From assembly GCA_002436185.1 (NCBI GenBank), contig DJKX01000068.1, positions 12,286 through 76,285 on the forward strand: a stretch of DNA of 64,000 nucleotides. Direction: 5' to 3'. The position numbers and the translations under genes are program-made. Under the pieces are notes generated by a model. It did not search any database. It saw only the letters and a program-made list of their open reading frames with translations, and was not told the DNA's origin. Below are positions 44,666 to 52,481 of this stretch, piece by piece; the first letter of the stretch is position 1; each line of letters starts with the position of its first letter. This DNA is from Fidelibacterota bacterium UBA6531 (GTDB lineage Bacteria; Fidelibacterota; Marinisomatia; Marinisomatales; TCS55).

Positions 44666-45218
44666 TACAAAATCACTCTGCGCCAATATAAAGATGCTCA
44701 TTTCTGATGTAGATGGTGTTCTTACAGATGGATCCATTTACAAGGGAGCTAATGGTGAAGAATTAAAACGCTTCAATGTGACAGATGGAGCCGGGTCGGC
44801 TATTGCCCGTACTGCCGGGTTGGAATTAGTTTTAATATCCGGACGTCATTCAGAAGCAACTTCTGTACGAGCAGCGGAAATGAAAATTAAGGAAGTATAT
44901 AACGGCACGTTGGACAAACGAATTCCTTACAATGAAATCAAAGCAAAGCACGGATTAAGTGATGATGAAATTGCTTACATTGGCGATGACCTTATTGACA
45001 TAACCATCATGGAACAGGTAGCCCTACCCATCGCCGTAGCCAATGCGTATCCACTAGTCAAAGAAACCGCTGTTCATATAACAGAAAAATCAGGTGGTGA
45101 AGGTGCTTTTCGGGAGGCGTTGGAATGGATTCTTACGCAGCAAGACCGTTTAGATGAGGTATTACTGGCTCTGCGAGATGAAGTCCAAAATCCACCGGAA
45201 ACCGATCCGTATCATTAG
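44646..45218 (+). CDS. kdsC: 3-deoxy-manno-octulosonate-8-phosphatase
   Basis: The 190-residue HAD-superfamily phosphatase releases KDO from KDO-8-P. Catalytic aspartates lie in 'LISDVDGVLTDGSIYKGANG'; other motifs are 'LISGRHSEATSVRA' (motif II, Ser), the Lys-containing 'GTLDKRIPY', and 'IAYIGDDLIDITIME' (motif IV). The cap is minimal, so it acts as a tetramer like other KdsC enzymes. Start: GTG 44646 is inside kdsA; GTG 44658 is an alternative. No kdsD (arabinose-5-P isomerase) is next to this set. Confidence 0.95.
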   Translation: MRLFVADTKSLCANIKMLISDVDGVLTDGSIYKGANGEELKRFNVTDGAGSAIARTAGLELVLISGRHSEATSVRAAEMKIKEVYNGTLDKRIPYNEIKAKHGLSDDEIAYIGDDLIDITIMEQVALPIAVANAYPLVKETAVHITEKSGGEGAFREALEWILTQQDRLDEVLLALRDEVQNPPETDPYH

Positions 45219-45242
45219 CGTAATGACCTAATACAATATTTT

Positions 45243-45300
45243 CCACCACTCCTAAATCCCTGCCTGTCGGAAACGAAACGCAGGCTGGTGGAGAGGTGAT
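45243..45300 (+). promoter_or_regulatory. Leader hairpin in front of lptC, ending at its ribosome binding site
   Basis: In the 88-base kdsC-lptC gap, CCACCA (45243-45248) can pair with TGGTGG (45286-45291) and GCCTG (45262-45266) with CAGGC (45281-45285), giving a stem of 11 pairs with a 13-base bulge. It is followed at once by a strong Shine-Dalgarno sequence, GAGGTGAT (45293-45300). The structure could be a terminator remnant, a processing site, or a translational control element. No T-tract follows, so a plain terminator is unlikely. Confidence 0.45.
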
Positions 45301-45306
45301 ATAATT

Positions 45307-45882
45307 ATGACCACAAGAGATCAATTTTCAATATTCAATATTTTCTCACCTTTGGGTTTGTTGACTATTTTATTTTTATGTTCCATGAGCTGTTCCAATC
45401 GTGTTGAAGAAAAGAATGCAAACACACGGGAGGGTCTTCCAGATCAGGAAAGTTGGAAAGTAACCATTACACTCACAGATCATGGCACGATTCGCTCCAT
45501 TGTTCGATCAGGTCATTTGGAGAAATATGATGACAAACAGTTCATCCTATTGGATCAGCGTGTAAATTCTGATTTTTTTAATGAAGAAGAAAATCATACC
45601 ACAAACCTGAAATCAGAATTAGCTGAAATTGAAGAAGGAAATGATTTTATGCGGGCCATGGGAAATGTGATTGTTGTGTCTGATAGCGGCGTGACACTTT
45701 ATACGGATACATTGGTTTGGGATTCCAAAGAAGAGTTAATTTATACAGAAGATAATGTCATGCTGACGACTGAAAAAGGTGATACACTTTACGGCATCGG
45801 TTTTGAATCGGACATCGCCATGGAAAACTGGCGGATTATTAAACCCTCCGGTGTGACAGCAATAAAAGAAGATGAGCAGTAA
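45307..45882 (+). CDS. lptC: LptC-like LPS export periplasmic (lipo)protein
   Basis: The 191-residue protein has an N-terminal hydrophobic segment followed by 'FLCSMSCSNRVEEKN'; a Cys at about 30 could be a lipid anchor, though the lipobox is not canonical. An OstA/LptC-like beta domain follows: 'TDHGTIRSIVRSGHLEKYDD', 'VVVSDSGVTLYTDTLVWDSK' and 'YTEDNVMLTTEKGDTLYGIG' (repeated ~20-residue beta units). The order kdsC-lptC-lptB is the classical LPS transport arrangement, supporting a bridge protein between LptB2FG and LptA. No lptA is present here. Confidence 0.87.
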   Translation: MTTRDQFSIFNIFSPLGLLTILFLCSMSCSNRVEEKNANTREGLPDQESWKVTITLTDHGTIRSIVRSGHLEKYDDKQFILLDQRVNSDFFNEEENHTTNLKSELAEIEEGNDFMRAMGNVIVVSDSGVTLYTDTLVWDSKEELIYTEDNVMLTTEKGDTLYGIGFESDIAMENWRIIKPSGVTAIKEDEQ

Positions 45883-46606
45883 ACATACATTAAAAGGCAA
45901 AAACTTATCAAAACAGTACGGTACACGCTGGGTGGTATCCGGTGTTGATTTGGAAGTAAGCCAGGGGGAGATCGTAGGTCTGTTGGGTCCTAATGGTGCC
46001 GGAAAAACAACGACTTTTTATATAATTACAGGAATGATTAAGTCATCAAAAGGCGAGATTTATTTGGATGAAGGCGAAATCACTGGAGATGCCATGTATA
46101 TGCGCTCCCGGAAAGGGATTGGTTATTTGTCTCAGGAAGCATCTATTTTTGGAAAATTATCTGTGGAAGATAATTTGAAATTGGTTTTAGAAATGACTTC
46201 CATGACTAAAAAAGAACAGCAGAAAAAGATTGATCAACTATTGGATGAATTATCCGTATCTCATTTGAGGAACAACAAGGGGAATACTCTTTCCGGAGGT
46301 GAAAGGCGCCGAGTGGAAATTTGTCGGGCCTTATCAATGGATCCAAATTTCATTTTATTGGATGAACCATTTGCCGGTGTGGACCCTATTGCTGTAGAAG
46401 ATATTCAGCAGATCGTTCGTTCACTGAAAGATCGAAATATAGGTGTATTGATTACGGATCATAATGTACGGGAAACACTCTCCATAACCGATCGATCATA
46501 TTTATTATTTGACGGCCGTATTTTAAATTCCGGCACATCGGAATTTCTGGCGAATGATGAAGAAACTCGACGCCTGTATTTAGGCGAGAAATTTAAGTTG
46601 GATTGA
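45872..46606 (+). CDS. lptB: LPS export ABC transporter ATPase LptB
   Basis: The 244-residue ATPase has Walker A 'GLLGPNGAGKTTTFYIITG', 'GIGYLSQEASIFGKLSVEDN' (the Q-loop region characteristic of LptB), signature 'LSGGERRRVEICRAL', Walker B 'ILLDEPFAGVDPIAVEDIQ', and 'LITDHNVRETLSITDRSY'. It overlaps lptC by 11 bases and drives lipopolysaccharide extraction from the inner membrane together with LptFG, which are encoded elsewhere. Confidence 0.96.
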   Translation: MSSKHTLKGKNLSKQYGTRWVVSGVDLEVSQGEIVGLLGPNGAGKTTTFYIITGMIKSSKGEIYLDEGEITGDAMYMRSRKGIGYLSQEASIFGKLSVEDNLKLVLEMTSMTKKEQQKKIDQLLDELSVSHLRNNKGNTLSGGERRRVEICRALSMDPNFILLDEPFAGVDPIAVEDIQQIVRSLKDRNIGVLITDHNVRETLSITDRSYLLFDGRILNSGTSEFLANDEETRRLYLGEKFKLD

Positions 46607-46616
46607 GAAAAACCTA

Positions 46617-47948
46617 ATGGCAAAGCTGCAACAGCGATTAGAACAAAAACAAGTCCTCCAGCCTCAACAGATTTTGCAAGCAGCTATTTTGCAACTCAAT
46701 GCTGTGAATTTAGAAGAACGAATTTTGGATGAATTGGAAATAAATCCTGCTTTGGATCAAGTTGAAGGAACCAATGAACCTGAAGAAGAAACAGCTGACG
46801 ATGATGATTTGGATTGGGATCAGGATTATGAATTTGAACCACCCAATATCTATGAAAAAAAAGAATACAAAGATATGCCACTCCCCCAGAAAAAAGATTT
46901 TGTGGAATATTTAGCTGACCAACTAGACCTCTGTGATTTTATCCCCAATGAAAGAGCAGTGGCAGAAGAGATAATTTATAACTTGGATGATAACGGCTAT
47001 ATTGCAATGGAGATGGAACTGATAAGCGACCGATTTGAAATGGAACTGGTAGATGTTATTGGAATTTTGAAGAAAATTCAAACATTTGACCCCAAAGGAA
47101 TTGCCGCCAGAGATTTACAGGAATGTTTATTGATACAAATTGATGATTCTAAACATCCAGTTGCTCATAAATTATTACTTGAATTTTTTGATGATGTAGC
47201 CAATCACCGTTACGATCAACTTGCAGAAAAAGTAGGGTGTTCGGAAGATGAAATAAAAAAAGCATTGGACGTTATAAGTCATTTGAATCCCAAGCCGGGG
47301 GCCGGACATGAAAGTGCGGAAACCATTTCAGTTATACCGGAATTAATCATGTATAAAAGGGAAAATAATTGGGTGATTGTAGTGAATGATAGCTGGTTAC
47401 CTGATGTTCAAGTAAATCGTGAATACGTAGATATGCTGGCGGGTGAATTAGATAAGAAAGCCAAGTCATTCATTAAGGAAAAAGTTGATAATGCTGTATG
47501 GTTTGTGGATGCTGTTTCTGAACGGCGTAAAACACTAACAAATGTGATGCAGGAAATTATCAAACGACAGCCGGAGTTTTTCCAAGGTAACTTAAATCAA
47601 TTAAAGCCCATGAAACTCCAGGATATTGCTGATGTATTAAAAGTAGATGTTTCCACTGTCAGCCGATCTACCCGGGGGAAATATGTTGATACACCTTATG
47701 GCATTTTTGAATTAAAATCTTTCTTCACAGAAGGGATGATTACAACAAGTGGAGAGGAAATCAGTACCATACAAATCAAGAGGTTACTGAAAGAATTACT
47801 TTGCGAAGAAAATAAACAACATCCCTATACAGATGAAAAATTAAAAGAAATTTTAAATATGCAGGGTTATCCTGTCGCACGCCGTACTGTGGCAAAATAT
47901 CGTGAACAACTTCACTTTCCCGTAGCCAGGTTGCGTAAACAGATTTAA
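46617..47948 (+). CDS. rpoN: RNA polymerase sigma-54 factor
   Basis: The 443-residue protein has a Gln/Leu-rich region I ('QQRLEQKQVLQPQQILQAAI'), an acidic region II (about 50-75, with 'ADDDDLDWDQD'), core-binding region III, the HTH 'LQDIADVLKVDVSTVSRSTR', and the RpoN box 'ARRTVAKYRE' at the C-terminus. It directs transcription from -24/-12 promoters with enhancer-binding ATPases. I found no convincing TGGC-N8-TTGC site in the window. The lptB-rpoN adjacency is conserved in proteobacteria too. Confidence 0.96.
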   Translation: MAKLQQRLEQKQVLQPQQILQAAILQLNAVNLEERILDELEINPALDQVEGTNEPEEETADDDDLDWDQDYEFEPPNIYEKKEYKDMPLPQKKDFVEYLADQLDLCDFIPNERAVAEEIIYNLDDNGYIAMEMELISDRFEMELVDVIGILKKIQTFDPKGIAARDLQECLLIQIDDSKHPVAHKLLLEFFDDVANHRYDQLAEKVGCSEDEIKKALDVISHLNPKPGAGHESAETISVIPELIMYKRENNWVIVVNDSWLPDVQVNREYVDMLAGELDKKAKSFIKEKVDNAVWFVDAVSERRKTLTNVMQEIIKRQPEFFQGNLNQLKPMKLQDIADVLKVDVSTVSRSTRGKYVDTPYGIFELKSFFTEGMITTSGEEISTIQIKRLLKELLCEENKQHPYTDEKLKEILNMQGYPVARRTVAKYREQLHFPVARLRKQI

Positions 47949-47974
47949 TTAATTAATAAACATGGAGAAAAATA

Positions 47975-48934
47975 ATGTCACCAAAACGAATAATAATTGG
48001 CGATAAGGAATTAAGTCTTCCCGATTTTGGGCTATTGCCCATAATTAGCATCGGACTGATTCTATGGTTGATTTCTGGTGTGTATGTTGTTGGCCCCGAT
48101 GAAGTGGGCGTCGTACAAACCTTTGGAAAACATACCCGCGTTGCTCAATCAGGATTAAACTATCATTTCCCTTTTCCGATTGAAACAGTCCAAACGCCTA
48201 AAGTTACAGAAGTAAAACGAATTGAAATTGGATTCCGGTCAATGGGTAAAAATCAATTCCGAACTATAGAAAAAGAAAGCCTTATGCTTACGGGCGATGA
48301 AAATATCGTCGATGCTGAACTCATCGTGCAATACAAAATTAAAGATGCTGTGAATTATCTTTTTAATTTTGTGAGGCCGGAACTAACTGTCAGGGAAGCA
48401 GCGGAAGCATCATTACGAACAATCATTGGCAAGCATAAAATTGATGAAGCCCTTACGTCCGGAAAATTCGTAGTTCAGGAAGAAACAAAAGAATTGCTTC
48501 AAAGCATTATGGACAAGTATGGAACCGGAATTTTGATTGTTGCAGTTCAATTGCAGGATGTATCTCCACCCAAACAGGTTATTGCTGCATTTAAGGATGT
48601 GGCATCTGCGAAAGAAGACAAGAATCGCATGATTAATCAAGCTGAAGGGTATAGGAACGATGTGATACCAAAAGCCCGGGGTGAAGCTCAAGCAATGATA
48701 CGTGAAGCAGAAGGTTTCAGAGAATCACGAATCAAACGTTCTGAAGGAGATGTAGCAAAATTTAATGCAATGCTGGTGGAATATAAAAAAGCAAAAGATA
48801 TTACTCGTAAACGTATGTATCTGGAAACAATGGAAGAAATTTTGCCTAACATTGAAAAATACATCATTCCGGAAAGTGGTGGAGGGAATTTACTAAACCT
48901 CTTGAACCTCAATTCAGAAGGAGGTAAAAAATGA
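47975..48934 (+). CDS. hflK: HflK, SPFH-domain membrane protease modulator subunit
   Basis: The 319-residue protein has one N-terminal membrane segment ('LLPIISIGLILWLISGVYVV', about 17-36), then the SPFH/band 7 domain with 'VGPDEVGVVQTFGKHTR' and 'TGDENIVDAELIVQYKIKDA'. A C-terminal coiled-coil helix contains 'ARGEAQAMIREAEGFRES'. It lacks the Gly-rich N-terminal extension of E. coli HflK. With HflC it forms a large periplasmic cage around FtsH and moderates membrane-protein turnover. GGAG lies 10 bases before the start. Confidence 0.94.
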   Translation: MSPKRIIIGDKELSLPDFGLLPIISIGLILWLISGVYVVGPDEVGVVQTFGKHTRVAQSGLNYHFPFPIETVQTPKVTEVKRIEIGFRSMGKNQFRTIEKESLMLTGDENIVDAELIVQYKIKDAVNYLFNFVRPELTVREAAEASLRTIIGKHKIDEALTSGKFVVQEETKELLQSIMDKYGTGILIVAVQLQDVSPPKQVIAAFKDVASAKEDKNRMINQAEGYRNDVIPKARGEAQAMIREAEGFRESRIKRSEGDVAKFNAMLVEYKKAKDITRKRMYLETMEEILPNIEKYIIPESGGGNLLNLLNLNSEGGKK

Positions 48935-49776
48935 AAAAATCATTATTAGTCATCATTGCTCTAGGATTTATTGTTTTCTTCACAACAGTATTTATTGTAG
49001 ATGAGCGCCAGCAGGTTGTCATTTTGCAATTGGGTAAACCTGTCCGTACCATTACTGAACCCGGACTACATTTTAAACTACCGGTACCCTTTCAAAATGC
49101 AGTTACCTTTGACGACCGTTTATTAGAATACGATGTTGCACCGGAAGAAATATTGAGTAAAGATAAAAAAACGCTCATTGTAGATAATTATGTCCGTTGG
49201 CTGATTAAAGATCCGTTGCTTTTTCTACAAACTGTCCAGGCGATTCCAAACGCTGTAACTCGATTGGATGATATTGTGTATTCAGAGCTTCGTCAGGAAC
49301 TGGGGAAACACAACATGTCTGAGATTATTACCGAAACTCGGGAAGAAATCATGGAAGTAGTTACGAATGCAAGTGACAAAGCCACGGATCAATATGGGAT
49401 TGAAGTGGTGGATGTACGTATAAAGCGGGTGGATCTTCCCAGGGAAAATGAAGAATCCATTTATGCTCGCATGGATGCGGAACGGAAACGCCAGGCTAAT
49501 AAATTCAGGTCTGAAGGTGAAGAAGAGGCTCAAAAGATTCGAGCATCAACTGAAAAGGATAAAACAATTATTCTTGCTAATGCCTATAAAGAGGCTGAAG
49601 AAATCCGCGGTGAAGGAGAAGCGAAAGCTTTGGAAATATATGCTAACGCATTCAACAAAGATCCTGAATTTTATGAATTCATGCGCACACTGGAAGCATA
49701 CAAAAAAGTAATTGATAAAAAAACAACTCTGGTTTTACCGGCAGATTCAAAACTGTTTAAAACACTGAACGAGTAA
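48931..49776 (+). CDS. hflC: HflC, SPFH-domain membrane protease modulator subunit
   Basis: The 281-residue partner of HflK has an N-terminal membrane segment ('LLVIIALGFIVFFTTVFIVD'), an SPFH domain with 'LQLGKPVRTITEPGLHFKLP' and 'DRLLEYDVAPEEILSKDKKT', 'RMDAERKRQANKFRSEGEEE', and the characteristic 'FYEFMRTLEAYKKVI'. It overlaps hflK (ATGA) and has its own strong AAGGAGGT Shine-Dalgarno sequence within the hflK 3' end, which would help match the subunit ratio. A 34-nt palindrome follows its stop. Confidence 0.95.
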   Translation: MKKSLLVIIALGFIVFFTTVFIVDERQQVVILQLGKPVRTITEPGLHFKLPVPFQNAVTFDDRLLEYDVAPEEILSKDKKTLIVDNYVRWLIKDPLLFLQTVQAIPNAVTRLDDIVYSELRQELGKHNMSEIITETREEIMEVVTNASDKATDQYGIEVVDVRIKRVDLPRENEESIYARMDAERKRQANKFRSEGEEEAQKIRASTEKDKTIILANAYKEAEEIRGEGEAKALEIYANAFNKDPEFYEFMRTLEAYKKVIDKKTTLVLPADSKLFKTLNE

Positions 49777-49779
49777 TAA

Positions 49780-49813
49780 CCATTAACCTTCCAAAGCTTT
49801 GGAAGGTTAATGG
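49780..49813. repeat. 34-nt perfect palindrome after hflC
   Basis: CCATTAACCTTCCAAAG is followed directly by its exact reverse complement with no spacer (centre between 49796 and 49797). In RNA it would form a 15-bp stem with a minimal loop. There is no T tract, so it is not a standard intrinsic terminator. It may be a bidirectional terminator or RNA stabiliser for hflC, or a copy of a dispersed palindromic repeat. Confidence 0.85.
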
Positions 49814-49883
49814 AATACAAAGTCTTATACTAATCCTATCAAAGTGTGATAAGATCTTTGAAAGGAAATGTACAAGGAGCATA

Positions 49884-50795
49884 ATGGACAAACATTTTTT
49901 ACACATCAAAGATCTCACAAAAGAAGAAATCTTTGACCTCATTTCATTGTCCAAGGACTTGAAATCAAAGTTCCGCAATAAAGAAGATTTCAAACATTTT
50001 CATAATAAATCACTGGCGATGATTTTCGCCAAGCCTTCTGCACGAACGAGGATTTCCTTTGAAACTGGTTTTACGTGGATGGGAGGTCATGCGTTATTTT
50101 TGGGTCCAAATGATATTGGTATCGGAAAACGGGAAGCTAACAAGGATATCGCCCGGGTGGTGAGCAGGTACAATGATGTTATTATGGCTCGGTTATTTGA
50201 CCACAAGCATATTCTGGAACTGGCTGAATATTCAAATTCGCCTGTTGTAAACGGCCTCACCGATTATAATCATCCGTGTCAGATCATGGCGGATATTCTG
50301 ACCATTAGTGAACATCGAGGTACACTGGACGATTTACATGTGTGCTATGTTGGGGATGGGAATAATATTGTCCATTCCTGGCTGCAGTTGGCTGCACGTC
50401 TTCCCATGAAATTTACCTGTCTTTGCCCGGAAGGTTTTTCTCCGGATGAAGCAACAGTAGAATTGGCCATGACGAATGGCGTGTCAGAAATTGTAATTAG
50501 TCATGATACGATTGAAGGAATAAAAGGAGCAGATGTCATTTACACGGATGTGTGGGCGTCCATGGGACAGAAAGAAGAAGCGGAAGCTCGTGAAAAATTA
50601 TTTGCTGAATTTCAGGTGAATGGCGATATGATGTCAAGGACGGGCAAAGATACATTATTTATGCATTGTCTTCCAGCAGAGCGTGGAAGGGAAACAACCG
50701 ATAATGTTATGGAAGCAGATTATTCCATTGTATTTGATCAGGCGGAAAACCGTCTTCATGTCCAAAACGCCATCATGGTGGCTTTGACGTCATAA
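49884..50795 (+). CDS. argF: Ornithine carbamoyltransferase
   Basis: The 303-residue enzyme makes citrulline from ornithine and carbamoyl phosphate. The carbamoyl-phosphate site reads 'KPSARTRISFE' (the usual STRTR is SARTR), followed by 'GLTDYNHPCQIMADILTI', 'CYVGDGNNIVHSWL', the ornithine loop 'DVWASMGQKEE', and 'FMHCLPAERGRE' with the HCLP motif. The D-x-x-SMG form marks it as ornithine- rather than N-acetylornithine-specific. AAGGAG precedes the ATG. No other arginine gene is adjacent. Its stop overlaps the next gene (ATAATGA). Confidence 0.94.
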   Translation: MDKHFLHIKDLTKEEIFDLISLSKDLKSKFRNKEDFKHFHNKSLAMIFAKPSARTRISFETGFTWMGGHALFLGPNDIGIGKREANKDIARVVSRYNDVIMARLFDHKHILELAEYSNSPVVNGLTDYNHPCQIMADILTISEHRGTLDDLHVCYVGDGNNIVHSWLQLAARLPMKFTCLCPEGFSPDEATVELAMTNGVSEIVISHDTIEGIKGADVIYTDVWASMGQKEEAEAREKLFAEFQVNGDMMSRTGKDTLFMHCLPAERGRETTDNVMEADYSIVFDQAENRLHVQNAIMVALTS

Positions 50796-51709
50796 TGAAA
50801 AAAATTACGTTTTTATTTTTAATATCATTCTGTTTAGGACAAAACACCTATGTGGGCTCCGTAAGTTTTGATTATTCCGGTTCCATCAACGGATCGTTTC
50901 AGGCTGAATTGAGTGATTCCACATTGGGCGGTGCTACTGCTGCAGTAATAAATGGTGACTCCACTTCATCATTATTCATGTCAGCTATTCAGTCCATTGA
51001 TTCAACGACTGTGTCAGTACTTCTCATTTATATTCAAGATAATAATTCTATCTTTTCCCCTGGAAATTGGTCTTTACCGCCGGATGATATATTGAACCCT
51101 GATATCGTTTTTGGTTTTTTTCCTGAAATTGATACTTCTTTTTTCAGTCAATTAGTGGCTCTGATCCCTGATTCTATTGAACAAGACTCCACACTTCTTG
51201 ACTCAACATTCCTGGAAGATTTAATTACGGAAATATTATTAATTATTTCAGATGATACCTATTTAGGATTATCAGGCTCAATCAATCTTGCTCATATTTC
51301 TGCAGATTCGATTAATGGCAGTTTTGATATTGGTGCCCTGCGAGCTGGGTTTCCACCGGGGATTATCAATATTTCCAATGGAACGATTGATTTGGATGGT
51401 ATAATATTACCGGAAGTGGGTGTAGAAAATGAATCGGTTATACCTGATCAAATCATATTATATAAACCTTACCCAAACCCTTTTAATCCAAGAACCACTA
51501 TCCGCTTTTCGTTAGAGATGCAGTATGCAACATCTCTACGTATTTTTAATATTACCGGCCGTTTGATGGATGAATTGATTAACGGTGAATTAGCAGCCGG
51601 TGAACATGAAGTTGTTTGGGAGGCGTCTAATTTACAAAGTGGTGTTTATTTTATTCAGTTAATAAGCGGGAATAATATTCAGACTGAAAAAGTTTTACTT
51701 ATAAAGTAA
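50795..51709 (+). CDS. Secreted protein with C-terminal type IX-like (Por) sorting domain
   Basis: The 304-residue protein has a signal peptide ('ITFLFLISFCLGQN'), a Ser/Asp/Ile-rich beta body with repeated 'GSINGSF' / 'GSINLAHISADSINGSF' segments, and a C-terminal domain (about 222-304). That domain has 'YKPYPNPFNPRTTIRF', 'LRIFNITGRLMDEL', 'GEHEVVWEASNLQSGVYFIQ' and 'TEKVLLIK'. This matches type A T9SS sorting domains seen across FCB phyla. It is likely exported to the surface or medium; body function is unknown. It overlaps argF by one base, probably a chance operon neighbour. Confidence 0.88.
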   Translation: MKKITFLFLISFCLGQNTYVGSVSFDYSGSINGSFQAELSDSTLGGATAAVINGDSTSSLFMSAIQSIDSTTVSVLLIYIQDNNSIFSPGNWSLPPDDILNPDIVFGFFPEIDTSFFSQLVALIPDSIEQDSTLLDSTFLEDLITEILLIISDDTYLGLSGSINLAHISADSINGSFDIGALRAGFPPGIINISNGTIDLDGIILPEVGVENESVIPDQIILYKPYPNPFNPRTTIRFSLEMQYATSLRIFNITGRLMDELINGELAAGEHEVVWEASNLQSGVYFIQLISGNNIQTEKVLLIK

Positions 51710-51710
51710 A

Positions 51711-52481
51711 TTAATCTGATTCAGTCCAATGAATATCATAGGTTCGATATTCAACTGTTGCAGATTCCTCTTTTAAAGGTACTGTAATTGTAAAATTGGC
51801 TGTTGCTCCCGCTTCGATTGCGGTATCTGAAATTACACCTGTACTGTATTCCTGAACTGATCCTGATGCAAAAGCAGAATCCGATGCTGCGAGTTCAGTT
51901 TCCGGTGTCCAGAGTTTTGCAACAATACGTACAAAATCCGCACGTGCCTTACCTGAATTTTTTACCATGCCCGTGATTTCTTCATAATCCGGATATACAC
52001 TGACAAAAGGTTCACTCATCAATTCTATTTTAGGAGTCGGAGGTTTTTCCTCTTCAATATTAACCACTTTATCTTTATTAATAGATAATTGACCGAGGGT
52101 GGTTTGGATAATGATTTCCAAATCTGATTCTTCTATGATCTCCCCGATAACAACTGTACCGTTTGTGAGTTCAACGCGGTGTTGGAGTTCGGGTATTCTG
52201 ATAAGATTGAGCAATTCCTCATTAATGCCGGGAATGGCTTTTTTACGTTCCATAACACGGATGACGCGCTTTAGTGAATCGATTTGAATCTGTAATCCTT
52301 GTAGATTATCTTTGAAATCGAAAAAGTAATTTTCGTCTGTTAATTTTTCTGCTTTATTTTTTTCAATGATTACTTCTGGAAATAAAGTTGAATCAATTGA
52401 TGTGGAAGAATCCGTTTTTACCGAATTTGCTTCTTGAGCGATAAGAGAAGAAAAGAAAATTAATATGAAAAACGGTTTCAT
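51711..52481 (-). CDS. Secreted protein with FxLYD-like C-terminal domain
   Basis: The 256-residue protein has a signal peptide ('PFFILIFFSSLIAQE'), a helical stretch (about 55-90), a small beta motif 'TNGTVVIGEIIEESDLEIII' (SH3/Sm-like turn), and a C-terminal immunoglobulin-like region. The latter has 'EEITGMVKNSGKARADFVRI' and 'AGATANFTITVPLKEESATV', the usual FxLYD pattern for extracellular beta domains. Function is unknown. It overlaps the upstream HEAT-repeat gene by 4 bases. The three minus-strand genes here (LpxH-like, HEAT lipoprotein, this one) form an envelope operon. Confidence 0.72.
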   Translation of the reverse strand: MKPFFILIFFSSLIAQEANSVKTDSSTSIDSTLFPEVIIEKNKAEKLTDENYFFDFKDNLQGLQIQIDSLKRVIRVMERKKAIPGINEELLNLIRIPELQHRVELTNGTVVIGEIIEESDLEIIIQTTLGQLSINKDKVVNIEEEKPPTPKIELMSEPFVSVYPDYEEITGMVKNSGKARADFVRIVAKLWTPETELAASDSAFASGSVQEYSTGVISDTAIEAGATANFTITVPLKEESATVEYRTYDIHWTESD

